Notes: generated from the sequence alone by a model not told the origin. Counted from the stretch's first letter, positions 8,162 to 17,163 are shown. The stretch is 64,000 nt of DNA from an uncultured Porphyromonadaceae bacterium (GCA_900546365.1 URCF01000005.1:98721-162720); one strand, 5' to 3'. Numbers and translations are program-made.

Positions 8162-9547
8162 ATGACACTCATCAAATCCATTTCAGGCATCCGTGGCACC
8201 ATAGGCGGTGTGCCCGGAGAAGGGCTATCGCCCCTTGATATTGTGAAGTTTACCGCTGCCTACGCAAAATATATCCGTTCCACCACCACCAAAACGAGCA
8301 ACATCATAGTGGTGGGCCGCGACGCCCGCATCAGCGGAGCCATGGTAAGCGGCATCGTTGTGGCCACCCTCACAGCCATGGGGTTTGATGTGGTCAACAT
8401 CGGCCTCGCCTCCACCCCCACCACCGAAGTGGCTGTGACCGGAGAGAACGCCTGCGGTGGCATAATCATCACCGCCAGCCATAACCCCCTGCAGTGGAAC
8501 GCCCTCAAGCTCCTCAACGAAAACGGCGAGTTTCTCAACGATGCCCAGGGCAAGGAAGTGCTGCGCATTGCCGAAGCCGGCGACTACTCATTTGCCGAAG
8601 TGCTCGACCTCGGTCACGAACTGACCAACAACACCTGGCTCCACCGTCACATCGACCAGGTGCTCGCCCTTGACCTCGTGGACAAGGATGCTATCGCCAA
8701 AGCCAACTTCACTGTGGCCGTGGATGCTGTCAACTCGGTGGGTGGCACCGCCATCCCCCAACTGCTCAAGGCGCTCGGCGTGAAGAATATCGTGGAGCTC
8801 AACTGTGAGGTGACAGGCCACTTCTCCCACACGCCGGAACCTATTCCCGAAAATCTCACCCAGATTGCCGAGCTTATGCGAAGCGGCAAGGCGGATGTGG
8901 GATTTGTGGTGGACCCCGATGTGGACCGCCTGGCCATCGTGATGGAAAACGGTGAGATGTTTGTGGAGGAGTACACTCTCGTGGCTATTGCCGACTATGT
9001 GCTCAGCCACACTCCCGGAAGCACTGTGAGCAACCTCAGCTCATCCCGCGCCTTGCGCGACATCACCCGCAAGCACGGCCAGGAGTACAACGCCGCCGCT
9101 GTGGGCGAGGTCAACGTGACCACCCTGATGAAAAAAACCGGCGCTGTGATCGGCGGTGAAGGAAACGGCGGAGTGATTTATCCCGCAGCCCACTATGGCC
9201 GCGACGCCCTTGTCGGTGTGGCTCTGTTCCTCACCCTCATGGCCAAGAGCGGCAAGAAAGTGAGCGAGCTTAAAGCCGGTTATCCCGCCTACGCTATCGC
9301 CAAAAACAAGGTGCAGCTCACTCCCGACATCAATGTCGATGCCATCCTCGCCAAAGTCAAGGAGATGTATGCCAACGAGCAGGTGACCGACATCGACGGC
9401 GTGAAGATTGATTTTGCCGACGGATGGGTGCATCTGCGCAAGAGCAACACCGAACCTATAATCCGCATCTATTCCGAAGCCCACTCCATGGATGAAGCCG
9501 ATGCCCTCGGCAAAAAGATTATGGATGTGATTGACCAGATGAAGTGA
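8162..9547 (+). CDS. glmM: Phosphoglucosamine mutase
   Basis: A 461-aa alpha-D-phosphohexomutase. TASHNPLQWN holds the catalytic phosphoserine S106, VVDPDVDRLAI is the metal-binding loop, GEGNGGVIYP is the sugar-binding loop and SNTEPIIRIYSEA is the phosphate-binding loop. It is assigned to conversion of glucosamine-6-P to glucosamine-1-P for peptidoglycan and lipid A precursors, because this Bacteroidetes subgroup is usually annotated GlmM; a phosphomannomutase role is not excluded. Its stop overlaps the start of the next gene. Confidence 0.85.
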   Translation: MTLIKSISGIRGTIGGVPGEGLSPLDIVKFTAAYAKYIRSTTTKTSNIIVVGRDARISGAMVSGIVVATLTAMGFDVVNIGLASTPTTEVAVTGENACGGIIITASHNPLQWNALKLLNENGEFLNDAQGKEVLRIAEAGDYSFAEVLDLGHELTNNTWLHRHIDQVLALDLVDKDAIAKANFTVAVDAVNSVGGTAIPQLLKALGVKNIVELNCEVTGHFSHTPEPIPENLTQIAELMRSGKADVGFVVDPDVDRLAIVMENGEMFVEEYTLVAIADYVLSHTPGSTVSNLSSSRALRDITRKHGQEYNAAAVGEVNVTTLMKKTGAVIGGEGNGGVIYPAAHYGRDALVGVALFLTLMAKSGKKVSELKAGYPAYAIAKNKVQLTPDINVDAILAKVKEMYANEQVTDIDGVKIDFADGWVHLRKSNTEPIIRIYSEAHSMDEADALGKKIMDVIDQMK

Positions 9548-10488
9548 CCCTACGCACACTCATAGCAGCATCGCTTGTCGCAGCCGCTTCGGGTGGCGCG
9601 GCTGAAAGCCCCGTCTCCCCCGCTCCCACTCAGGAGTGGGGGCTGGTGACTGTGGCGTGCGCGAGCCTCAGAGCCGAACCGCGCCATGGTGCCGAGATGG
9701 AAACTCAGGCCACGCTCGGCACTCCGGTGCTCCTTGACTCCATCCAATCCGGTGAATGGCAGATTGTCACCATGCCTGATGGCTACAGAGCCTGGATGCA
9801 CACCTCAGCTTTCGTGCCTGAAAGCGAAGCTGACATGGCCGCTTGGCGGCAAAGCCGGCGAGTGATTGTCACCCACCCCTACGGAGGAGTGGTGGAAGCC
9901 GACACTGTGACCCACGCTGCGGTGAGCGACATCACCCTCGGAGCTGTGATGCAGGGATGTGTGGCACCTGGTGCAAGATATTCAGCCGTTGTTCTTCCCG
10001 ATGGCCGCAAGGGGTATCTTCCTTCGGATATCCTGACCGACTTCCGCCAATGGAGCAAGTCCCCTGCAAGCGTCAGCAAGATTCTCGAATCCGCGCAGGC
10101 CATGACCGGCGTCACATACCTGTGGGGAGGCACCACCCCCAAAGCGCTCGACTGCTCCGGGTTTACCCAAACCTGCTTCAAAAGCGCAGGACTGCTCCTG
10201 CCGCGCAACGCCTCCTCACAGGCCCGGACAGGCACCGCCGTCAATCCCTGCAGCCAAGCCCAATGGCAACCGGGCGACCTGCTGCTGTTTGGTGCCGACC
10301 CCGACACCACACGCATCACCCATGTGGGGATCTACCTCGGCAACGGTGCATATATCCATTGCAGCGGCATGGTGATGACAAGCCACACCGATCCGAAACA
10401 TGAGCTATATCTGCCACGCAGAGTGCTGAAAGTGAGGCGCGTGGATTTCAGCGATGCCCGGTTGGAAAACCATCTCTGGTACTTCTGA
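9544..10488 (+). CDS. Secreted NlpC/P60 cell-wall endopeptidase with SH3 domains
   Basis: A 314-aa protein starting with GTG in a GTGA overlap with the glmM stop, so it is probably translationally coupled. A signal peptide (LIAASLVAAASGGAAA-like) is followed by bacterial SH3-like segments (ACASLRAEPRHGAEMETQA and later LPDGRKGYLP). The C-terminal NlpC/P60 domain has C204 in LDCSGF, H260 in THVGIYLG and H272 in IHCSG. Such enzymes cut the D-Glu to diaminopimelate bond in peptidoglycan stems. Its link to glmM fits a cell-wall theme. Confidence 0.9.
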   Translation: MTLRTLIAASLVAAASGGAAESPVSPAPTQEWGLVTVACASLRAEPRHGAEMETQATLGTPVLLDSIQSGEWQIVTMPDGYRAWMHTSAFVPESEADMAAWRQSRRVIVTHPYGGVVEADTVTHAAVSDITLGAVMQGCVAPGARYSAVVLPDGRKGYLPSDILTDFRQWSKSPASVSKILESAQAMTGVTYLWGGTTPKALDCSGFTQTCFKSAGLLLPRNASSQARTGTAVNPCSQAQWQPGDLLLFGADPDTTRITHVGIYLGNGAYIHCSGMVMTSHTDPKHELYLPRRVLKVRRVDFSDARLENHLWYF

Positions 10489-10533
10489 GCAACCTTTGAA
10501 CCCGATTTTACGTTATCAACTATATAACAAATA

Positions 10534-11406
10534 ATGATTATGAAACTAACTCGTATCCTCGCCGTGGGCGCATTGGCAGTGGCTGTGTCGCTCACCTCCT
10601 GCGTCAGCAAAAAGAAATATCAGGCTCTCCAGGGCCAGTATGACGCTCTGTCGAAAGATTATGCCGCCGCACAATCTTCGCTCAACGAAAGCCGTGCCAA
10701 CGGCCAAACCATTGACGCCCTGCTCAAAGAGGCACGCGCCACAAATGCCGACCTCCGTGCCCGCTACGATGCCCTACAGGGCAACCTCGCACAGAGCCTC
10801 CAGCAGAACGCCCAGGGCAATGTGAACATCTCCAAGCTCGTGGACGAAATCAACGCCTCCAACAAATATATCAAGGAGCTCGTCAACGCCAAATCCAAGA
10901 GCGACTCGCTCAACATGGTGCTCACCAACAACCTCACCCGCTCTCTTTCCCGCGACGACCTCAGGGATGTGGATGTGAAAGTGCTCAAAGGCGTGGTGTA
11001 CATATCTCTTAGCGACAACATGCTGTTCCAGACCGGAAGCTACGAGATCAGCCCACGCGCCATGTCCATCCTCAGCAAGATTGCCAAAATCATCAAGGAC
11101 TACAATTCGTATGATGTGCTGGTGGAAGGCAATACCGACAATGTGCCTATCTCACGCACCAACATCCGCAACAACTGGGACCTCTCAGCATTGCGCGCAT
11201 CCTCGGTGGTCCAGGTGCTCCAGAATCAGTTTGGCGTAAATCCGTCGCGTCTCACAGCCGGTGGCCGTGGTGAATACAACCCCGTGGCTGATAACGACAC
11301 CGATGCCGGACGCCAGCGCAACCGCCGCACCGAAATCATCATCACCCCCAACCTTGACCAGTTCATGGAGCTGATTGACAAGGCTCCCGACACCGACCAG
11401 AAATAA
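10534..11406 (+). CDS. OmpA-family outer-membrane lipoprotein
   Basis: A 290-aa protein. A lipoprotein signal ends SLTSC; residues 27-130 are a predicted coiled coil (KKKYQALQGQYDALSKDY onward); residues 140-285 are an OmpA peptidoglycan-binding domain (DNMLFQTGSYEISP, VEGNTDNVPI, NWDLSALRASSV, RRTEIIITP). It probably anchors the outer membrane to the cell wall. The first ATG (10534) is two codons before a second ATG (10540) that is equally acceptable. A strong intrinsic terminator follows. Confidence 0.88.
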   Translation: MIMKLTRILAVGALAVAVSLTSCVSKKKYQALQGQYDALSKDYAAAQSSLNESRANGQTIDALLKEARATNADLRARYDALQGNLAQSLQQNAQGNVNISKLVDEINASNKYIKELVNAKSKSDSLNMVLTNNLTRSLSRDDLRDVDVKVLKGVVYISLSDNMLFQTGSYEISPRAMSILSKIAKIIKDYNSYDVLVEGNTDNVPISRTNIRNNWDLSALRASSVVQVLQNQFGVNPSRLTAGGRGEYNPVADNDTDAGRQRNRRTEIIITPNLDQFMELIDKAPDTDQK

Positions 11407-11435
11407 TACGCCCTCTCAATCGGGGTGAATACGGA

Positions 11436-11471
11436 CATTGGCAGTTATTTTTCAACTGCCAATGTTTTTTT
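11436..11471 (+). terminator. Intrinsic terminator after the OmpA-like gene
   Basis: A perfect 11-bp stem (CATTGGCAGTT with AACTGCCAATG) and a 7-nt loop are followed directly by a run of seven T. Confidence 0.9.
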
Positions 11472-11483
11472 ATGCCACAAAAA

Positions 11484-11516
11484 TTTGTGATAATTCACAT
11501 TGTTTCACTATCTTTG
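11484..11516 (+). promoter_or_regulatory. Promoter of the untranslated region at 11.5 kb
   Basis: TTTG at 11484-11487 and TATCTTTG at 11509-11516 are separated by 21 nt. The next start codon on this strand is more than 450 nt away at 11971. Confidence 0.6.
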
Positions 11517-11519
11517 CAC

Positions 11520-11860
11520 TGTCCGGTTAGCCTCCAGAGGGAGGGCGGGACATAGCCAACCACCTCATATCCACAGATTTGAGCGTGATTTGGCAGACAT
11601 ATTTAAATGAAACGTACTTTTTCAGCGTTAGTTTCTATCCTTTAAATTCTCGCAAAATTTAAATCAGACAGAGAAATTAGCAGCAACGAATCAGTAACGT
11701 GTACGCTTGATATGCTGTTTGATGCATGGATTGTTATATCCGTGCATACACATATCATCGCGTGGGCTGACTGGCGTTGCTTATCCTCTGTTTGAAGGCA
11801 ATGCGAGAAGCCTAAAGGATGGGATAAGCAAAGAAAAGCAGATCCCACGCGTTCTCTATT
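11520..11860 (+). ncRNA. Candidate structured small RNA, possibly 6S-like
   Basis: There is no plausible coding frame. A hairpin sits at the predicted 5' end (TGTCC 11520-11524 with GGACA 11548-11552, enclosing CCTCC/GGAGG). A second hairpin spans 11641-11663. A two-part helix is at 11708-11757 (TGATATG/CATATCA around ATGCATGGAT/ATCCGTGCAT). A long rod spans 11759-11851: CGCGTGGG/CCCACGCG, an internal loop, TTGCTTATCC/GGATAAGCAA, then AGGC/GCCT. AGAGAA (11670) can also close on TTCTCT (11852). The apical GAGAAGCCTAAA resembles a stretch of E. coli 6S RNA, which is weak support. It could instead be a long mRNA leader for the gene at 11971. Confidence 0.4.
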
Positions 11861-11895
11861 TATAATATGTATAGCTTTAATAAACAATTATTCAG

Positions 11896-11973
11896 CATCT
11901 GTCAGGGGATCGGCGGAGCACAATAGAAGTTGCGCCCGACACAAACACACTCCCCAGGGCATATTGACAGATG
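11896..11973 (+). promoter_or_regulatory. Leader hairpin that sequesters a start codon
   Basis: CATCTGTCA (11896-11904) is complementary to TGACAGATG (11965-11973), whose last three bases are the ATG of the next gene. GGGG/CCCC and an inner TCGG/CCGA helix extend the structure. Such pairing could lower translation initiation until it is opened. Confidence 0.5.
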
Positions 11974-12489
11974 AACCGCACAATTCTTGCAGCGGCCATT
12001 TTGCTGGCCGGAACAGCGTTCACCGCCACAGCTCAAAAAAAAGAAGTGAAGCTCATGGAGCAGACCGAAGCACGCTTCGTGGAGCCCAGAGTGCAAGTGT
12101 ACATCACTCCGCAGGTGGCCGAGATGAAGATGCTCACCGAGGAGCGCGAACAGTTTGGCCCATACCGCTTTGATGTGCCGGGTGGCCTTGAAAACCTTTC
12201 CCAATATATTATCGACGAGTGCAAGAAACGCGCACTCTACAATGCCATCACCGAATCGGAAGGAGACGCCCTTATCGAACCTATCTACAATGTGCAGATT
12301 CTCAGCACCGAGCCCAAAGTGATGCTCGTCACCCTGTCGGGCTATCCGGTGAAGTATGTCAACTTCCACCCACTCAAGGATCCGAAAGAGCTCGAAACCA
12401 TGCGCATCACCTACACCGGCAACCACGGCAACACCAGCGCGGCTCAGGAAGCAGCCCCCGCAGCACCGGTGAAAAGCTCGAAAAAATAA
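11971..12489 (+). CDS. Small secreted protein of unknown function
   Basis: A 172-aa protein with a signal peptide (ILAAAILLAGTAFTATA, cleavage before QKKE). The mature part contains VYITPQVAEMKMLTEEREQF, GGLENLSQYIIDECKKRAL and DALIEPIYNVQIL, and ends in an Ala/Pro-rich tail. The segment after the signal looks like a compact alpha/beta domain, possibly periplasmic. I do not recognise a named family. Its ATG lies in the 3' arm of a leader hairpin, and an outer-membrane protein gene follows 45 nt later. Confidence 0.7.
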   Translation: MNRTILAAAILLAGTAFTATAQKKEVKLMEQTEARFVEPRVQVYITPQVAEMKMLTEEREQFGPYRFDVPGGLENLSQYIIDECKKRALYNAITESEGDALIEPIYNVQILSTEPKVMLVTLSGYPVKYVNFHPLKDPKELETMRITYTGNHGNTSAAQEAAPAAPVKSSKK

Positions 12490-12534
12490 GTCCATTTTTA
12501 ACTAATTATTTATAAACCAAATCATTTCAAAGCA

Positions 12535-13356
12535 ATGAAAAAATTATTCTTAGCAGCTATGGTGGCTCTTACCGCCATGGGCGCAAATGCGCAGATTGCC
12601 CGCAGCACAATGTTCCAGGCTCCCGAGCGCGAAAGCAACACCATGTGGTATATTCGCGCAGGCGTCAGCATCAACAACGGCGTGATGAACGGCAACCTCA
12701 AAGACAGCTACAAAGACGAGGATGGCAAAACCGACACCGGTCTTGGTTCCAAAGCAGGTTACGACATTGAATTCGGCTTCAACAAAGGTATCGGCAAATC
12801 CGGCGCTTACTGGGGTATGGAATTTGGCTTCGGCACACGTGGCTACAGCCAGAAATTTGAGGATTCCTACACCAGCTCTTACAGCGGCTATTCTGCAACC
12901 TACAGCACAGTAGAGAAGAAATCCCTTCTGGCCCACAGATTCAAATTTATGCCCGTAATGTTCGGCTACAAATACAGCCTCACTGACAAAATCAAACTTG
13001 ATGCACATCTTGGTGCTTGGCTAAGTGTTGACATGGCCGCCTCTTACAAAACAGAGTATGAACGCACCGCTGTTTCCACATTCCCCTATGACGAACCTTA
13101 TCGGTATGAAAGCGAGAGCGAAAGCTTTGGCATCGGCGATCTGAAAAACAGCGACGGCGACGGTTTCTACAATCGCTTCGATGCAGGTATCCAGGTAGGT
13201 GTCGGTGTATGGTATGGCCGCTGGAATCTTGACTTTGCATACGAGCGCGGCTTCTGCAGCTTCTACAACTACGAGAATATGCTCGGCGCCAAGCCCGAAA
13301 AGAGCCTGAGCCTTGCTTCCTCCAACGTGCTCATCCGTCTCGGATTCGCATTCTAA
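12535..13356 (+). CDS. Outer-membrane beta-barrel protein
   Basis: A 273-aa protein with a clear signal peptide ending ANAQ. The rest alternates aromatic and small residues in short strands: MWYIRAGVSINNGVMNG, YDIEFGFNKG, YWGMEFGFGTRGYSQ, WNLDFAYERGFCSF, and a C-terminal VLIRLGFAF ending in Phe, the usual signal for outer-membrane insertion. This is the small porin-like barrel type common in Bacteroidetes. The ligand is unknown. An intrinsic terminator follows. Confidence 0.8.
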   Translation: MKKLFLAAMVALTAMGANAQIARSTMFQAPERESNTMWYIRAGVSINNGVMNGNLKDSYKDEDGKTDTGLGSKAGYDIEFGFNKGIGKSGAYWGMEFGFGTRGYSQKFEDSYTSSYSGYSATYSTVEKKSLLAHRFKFMPVMFGYKYSLTDKIKLDAHLGAWLSVDMAASYKTEYERTAVSTFPYDEPYRYESESESFGIGDLKNSDGDGFYNRFDAGIQVGVGVWYGRWNLDFAYERGFCSFYNYENMLGAKPEKSLSLASSNVLIRLGFAF

Positions 13357-13401
13357 ATTCTTGAAAATCTTTTTAATTGTTTTAGGATAATATAATCCCC
13401 T

Positions 13402-13439
13402 ATGGCCGCACCGATGCGATATCCGGGGCGGCCATTTTT
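13402..13439 (+). terminator. Intrinsic terminator after the beta-barrel gene
   Basis: ATGGCCGC (13402-13409) pairs with GCGGCCAT (13428-13435) and is followed by TTTTA. Confidence 0.8.
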
Positions 13440-13462
13440 ATCATCCCAACGTATCATCAAGC

Positions 13463-14221
13463 ATGAATAAGATTACTCTTGCAATAGCGTTTATGCTACT
13501 CTCTGTTGTCGCACCGGCCAAAGACGCAAAACCGGAAATCCCTATTGACCAATGGTTGCTGACCCACTCCACATCCGCCCCGGCAGAAATGGACGGCGTG
13601 GCAATGCACTACCCTGTGATGTCCGACGGCATTGTGACAATCTCAGCCACAATGCCGGTGAAAATCATTGACGGCCAACAGATTCTCACCAACGCTCTCG
13701 TGGCCAACAACGACAATCAGGAGCTGACGCTTGTGTCGGTGGAGCCTGAGCAGGGCGAGTTTGTATATACCGTCAAGCAGCAACGCGGCAGCTACAAGGA
13801 TGCCGCCACTGTAAGCTACAATCTCAATGGTGTGTGTGAGAAAGGACAGATAATCCTCACCGCCGGCAACATTGCCGTCAACTACAAGGAGAAAGGAATC
13901 ATACCGCGTACTCTCAAGATGGAAAAATTCAACCCCGGCAAGCATCAGCGCCATGCCGAGCTCATTGACCTCACAGCTCTTGAGGTGTCGAAGCTGATGG
14001 CCCAACTGGCATCCTCGGCCGAGAGCGAGAAGGCAGAAAGCGTGAGCCACTGGAAAGAGATTCTGGCAGGAAATGTGGTGCAAGGAATGAATATGACAGA
14101 GGTGACTCTGGCCAAGGGGAAACCGTTCTCCGTATCGGGCCCGGCAAGCAAAACGAAATGGCGCTATGAGGACAATATGCTGGTGATATTCACCGACGGC
14201 ATCGTGAGTCGCGTGATATAA
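13463..14221 (+). CDS. Secreted protein of unknown function
   Basis: A 252-aa protein with a signal peptide (ITLAIAFMLLSVVAPAKA-like). The body is rich in beta-strand patterns (GIVTISATMPVKIIDGQQIL, NQELTLVSVEP), and the C-terminus reads FSVSGPASKTKWRYEDNMLV, a motif similar to small lipoprotein assembly (SmpA/OmlA-like) turn segments. It stands alone between a terminator and the tgt promoter. No family assignment is offered. Confidence 0.6.
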   Translation: MNKITLAIAFMLLSVVAPAKDAKPEIPIDQWLLTHSTSAPAEMDGVAMHYPVMSDGIVTISATMPVKIIDGQQILTNALVANNDNQELTLVSVEPEQGEFVYTVKQQRGSYKDAATVSYNLNGVCEKGQIILTAGNIAVNYKEKGIIPRTLKMEKFNPGKHQRHAELIDLTALEVSKLMAQLASSAESEKAESVSHWKEILAGNVVQGMNMTEVTLAKGKPFSVSGPASKTKWRYEDNMLVIFTDGIVSRVI

Positions 14222-14257
14222 CCGCCGGACGGTTGCACGGGTGATGAAATTATTTTG

Positions 14258-14265
14258 TATTTTTG
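14258..14265 (+). promoter_or_regulatory. -7 box of tgt only four nt before the start codon
   Basis: TATTTTTG ends 4 nt before the ATG at 14270. Transcription starting a few bases downstream would give an almost leaderless mRNA. A TTG at 14233-14235, 22 nt upstream of the box, may be the -33 element. Confidence 0.55.
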
Positions 14266-14269
14266 CATC

Positions 14270-15400
14270 ATGAATTTCAAGCTCGAAGCAACCGACCCCA
14301 ACAGCCATGCCCGTGCAGGGGTGATAACCACTGACCACGGCACTATCGAAACCCCTATTTTCATGCCTGTGGGCACTCTTGGCAGCGTCAAGGGTGTGCA
14401 TATCCACGAACTGCGCGACGACATCAAGGCCCAGATAATCCTGGGCAACACCTACCATCTGTATCTGCGCCCCGGCATGGAGGTGATAGAGCAGGCGGGA
14501 GGTCTCCACAAGTTCAACGGCTGGGAGAAACCGATATTGACCGACAGCGGCGGATTTCAAGTGTTCAGCCTCAGCTCCAACCGCAAGCTCACTGAGGAAG
14601 GGGCACACTTCCGCTCCCACATCGATGGCTCAAAACATCTGTTCACCCCAGAAAAGGTGGTGGATATACAGCGGTCGATAGGCAGCGACATCATGATGGC
14701 CCTCGACGAATGTCCGCCGGGCACCGCTGATCGCGACTACGCCCGCAAATCGCTGGAGCTCACCAAACGGTGGCTTGTGCGCGGGTGGAACCATTTCAAC
14801 GCCACCTCACCGCGCTATGGCCACAGCCAGGCATTCTTCCCGATTGTGCAGGGTGTCACCTACCCCGACCTACGACGCGACAGTGCCAGATTTGTGGCCG
14901 ACCTCGGCGCGGAAGGAAACGCCATCGGCGGACTGGCCGTGGGCGAGCCCACCGAAGTGATGTACGACATGATCGAGGTGGTGAATGAGGAGCTGCCCGC
15001 CGACCGGCCGCGCTATCTGATGGGAGTCGGCACTCCCATCAACATCCTTGAGGCGATTGACCGCGGGGTGGATATGATGGACTGCGTGATGCCCACCCGC
15101 AACGGACGCAACGGTATGCTGTTCACCGCCAACGGCACCATGAACATGCGCAACCTCAAATGGGCCAACGATTTCAGCCCCATCGACGAGAATGGCCCGA
15201 GCTATGTGGACCGCGTGTATTCCAAAGCCTACCTGCGCCATCTGTTCATAGCCCAGGAGCTGCTGGCCATGCAGATAGCATCAATCCACAATCTTTCATT
15301 CTACCTGTGGCTCGTGGGCGAGGCGCGCAAGCATATTGTCAGCGGCGACTTCAAAAGCTGGAAAACCATGATGGTGGAGCGTATGGCCCGCCGTCTTTAA
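14270..15400 (+). CDS. tgt: tRNA-guanine transglycosylase (queuosine pathway)
   Basis: A 376-aa enzyme that exchanges guanine 34 for a queuosine precursor in tRNAs with GUN anticodons. MNFKLEATDPNSHARAG is the family N-terminus, which fixes the start at 14270 rather than five codons earlier. TDSGGFQVFSL, ALDECPPGTA and DCVMPTRNGRNG carry the substrate and catalytic aspartates. The usual zinc ligands CxCxxC before AYLRHLF are absent: the region reads IDENGPSYVDRVYSKAYLRH. I recall other Bacteroidetes sharing this loss. The lptF/G-type gene follows after 11 nt. Confidence 0.93.
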   Translation: MNFKLEATDPNSHARAGVITTDHGTIETPIFMPVGTLGSVKGVHIHELRDDIKAQIILGNTYHLYLRPGMEVIEQAGGLHKFNGWEKPILTDSGGFQVFSLSSNRKLTEEGAHFRSHIDGSKHLFTPEKVVDIQRSIGSDIMMALDECPPGTADRDYARKSLELTKRWLVRGWNHFNATSPRYGHSQAFFPIVQGVTYPDLRRDSARFVADLGAEGNAIGGLAVGEPTEVMYDMIEVVNEELPADRPRYLMGVGTPINILEAIDRGVDMMDCVMPTRNGRNGMLFTANGTMNMRNLKWANDFSPIDENGPSYVDRVYSKAYLRHLFIAQELLAMQIASIHNLSFYLWLVGEARKHIVSGDFKSWKTMMVERMARRL

Positions 15401-15411
15401 CCGCCCTTTCC

Positions 15412-16497
15412 ATGAAGCAGAACCCCATCAAAATACTCGACCGCTACATTATCGGCAAATTTCTCGGCACCTATGTGTTTGCGATAATCCTGATTCTCGC
15501 CATCACAGTGATGTTTGACATCAACGAGAAGCTTGACCCGTTTCTGAGGGCACCTCTGAAAGCCACCCTGTTTGACTATTTCTGGAATTTCCTCCCCTAC
15601 TTCGCCAACCAGTTCAGCCCGCTGTTCACATTCATAGCGGTGATATTCTTCACCTCCAAGCTTGCCGACAACTCCGAAATCATAGCCATGCTGTCAACCG
15701 GCATGAGCTATCCCCGCTTCACCCGCCCCTACATGATCTCGGCGGCGGTGATAGCCATAGCCACCTATCTGCTGGCGGCTTACGTGATTCCCCCGGCCAA
15801 CATCAAACGTATCGAATACACCAACACCTATGTAAAAAACAAGCGCGTGGACTACGGTGCCAACATCATGCTGCAGGTGGGCGAGGGACAGATAGCCTAC
15901 ATCTCGCGCTACGACAACACCACCCGCACGGGGTACAAATTTTCGCTGGAAAGCTTCAAAAACAAAAAGCTCGCGTCAAGGCTCACGGCGCAGACCATAG
16001 TTTACGACACCCTCCACAACTGGCAGGTGCGCGACTATATGATACGCGACTTCAAAGGCACCCGTGAGGAGATAAGGCGCGGCAACAAGCTCGACACCGT
16101 AATCCCGATGGAGCCGCAGGAGTTCCTGATAGCCAAGAATGACCACGAAAAGATGACCACCCCACAGCTCAACGAATACATCAACCGACAGAAAGCCAAA
16201 GGTGTGGCCAACATCAAATCATTTGAAATCGAATACCACCGCCGCTTTGCCATGACCGCGGCGGCATTCATCCTCACCATCATAGGCATGTCGCTATCAA
16301 GCCGCAAGGTGAAGGGAGGCATGGGTGTGAACATAGGCATCGGGCTGGTCCTGAGTTTCAGCTACATACTATTCATGACCGTCACATCCACATTCGCTGT
16401 GTCGGGCCTCACATCGCCAATCGTGGCCATGTGGATTCCCAACATGATCTATCTCATCATAGCCATCGTGCTCTACCGCCGTGCATCGCTCGGCTAA
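15412..16497 (+). CDS. LptF/LptG family permease of LPS export
   Basis: A 361-aa YjgP/YjgQ protein. The start at 15412 gives MKQNPIKILDRYIIGKFLGT, the typical first cytoplasmic and membrane segment. Three N-terminal membrane segments (about 15-40, 60-80, 100-125) and three C-terminal ones (about 280-360) flank a periplasmic jelly-roll-like domain. In LptB2FG it moves lipopolysaccharide from the inner membrane to LptA. Bacteroidetes often keep a single fused-role copy here, downstream of tgt. The longer reading starting inside tgt was rejected. Confidence 0.88.
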   Translation: MKQNPIKILDRYIIGKFLGTYVFAIILILAITVMFDINEKLDPFLRAPLKATLFDYFWNFLPYFANQFSPLFTFIAVIFFTSKLADNSEIIAMLSTGMSYPRFTRPYMISAAVIAIATYLLAAYVIPPANIKRIEYTNTYVKNKRVDYGANIMLQVGEGQIAYISRYDNTTRTGYKFSLESFKNKKLASRLTAQTIVYDTLHNWQVRDYMIRDFKGTREEIRRGNKLDTVIPMEPQEFLIAKNDHEKMTTPQLNEYINRQKAKGVANIKSFEIEYHRRFAMTAAAFILTIIGMSLSSRKVKGGMGVNIGIGLVLSFSYILFMTVTSTFAVSGLTSPIVAMWIPNMIYLIIAIVLYRRASLG

Positions 16498-16554
16498 ACA
16501 AACAGCTTGCGGGATGCGTTATATATAAAATAACGAATCAATACATCCCCTGTT

Positions 16555-17163
16555 ATGAAACATTTAGTTATCGCCGCCGCTGCTTTATGCGCCCTCGGCC
16601 TAAGTTCATGCAACGAAGCATCCAAACTCGCAAAAAATATCGAAGGCACTTGGAGCGGTGCACCCGAACGGCTCATCGACGACCCAACGGGCACAGCCAC
16701 AGTGATTGAAAGCACCACTTTTGCAGTGGACAGTACCGGCAAGGGTGGCGATATGATTATCGTGGGGCTCGTGTCGGCCACCGGGCAGATGCAAGGCTCC
16801 ACAGCCATCATCCAGCCTATCAGCATATCGGCAGCCGCCAAAGCGGAAGTGCTCGGCAAATGGCAGGCTATTGACGATGATGAGATCCAGGTGTCAATCG
16901 ATACCCGCACACTCACTGTCAGCATCGACCCCGAAGGTGTGGTGCTCACCACCAATATGCTCGACGGCGATGCCCAGGCCAACGTGGCTTCCATCAAGCC
17001 CCAGCTGGCCGAGGCCGTGAAGCAGCAGGTGACCAACGCTCTGCAGATGCGCTATGCTTCAATCAAAAAGATTGACGACATCGACATCAAGGGCAATGTG
17101 ATGGAGTATGAGATAAACCACAAGGAATACACCGCTTCGCGTCAAGGCGTTGGGTCATTGTAG
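16555..17163 (+). CDS. Lipoprotein of unknown function
   Basis: A 202-aa protein with a lipoprotein signal ending GLSSC (lipidated Cys 19). IEGTWSGAPERLIDDPTG and ATVIESTTFAVDS suggest a lipocalin-like start (GTW). A helical region (PQLAEAVKQQVTNALQMRY) follows and the C-terminus is beta-rich. No named family is recognised with confidence. Its last 9 nt overlap the end of the convergent phosphoethanolamine transferase gene. Confidence 0.65.
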   Translation: MKHLVIAAAALCALGLSSCNEASKLAKNIEGTWSGAPERLIDDPTGTATVIESTTFAVDSTGKGGDMIIVGLVSATGQMQGSTAIIQPISISAAAKAEVLGKWQAIDDDEIQVSIDTRTLTVSIDPEGVVLTTNMLDGDAQANVASIKPQLAEAVKQQVTNALQMRYASIKKIDDIDIKGNVMEYEINHKEYTASRQGVGSL

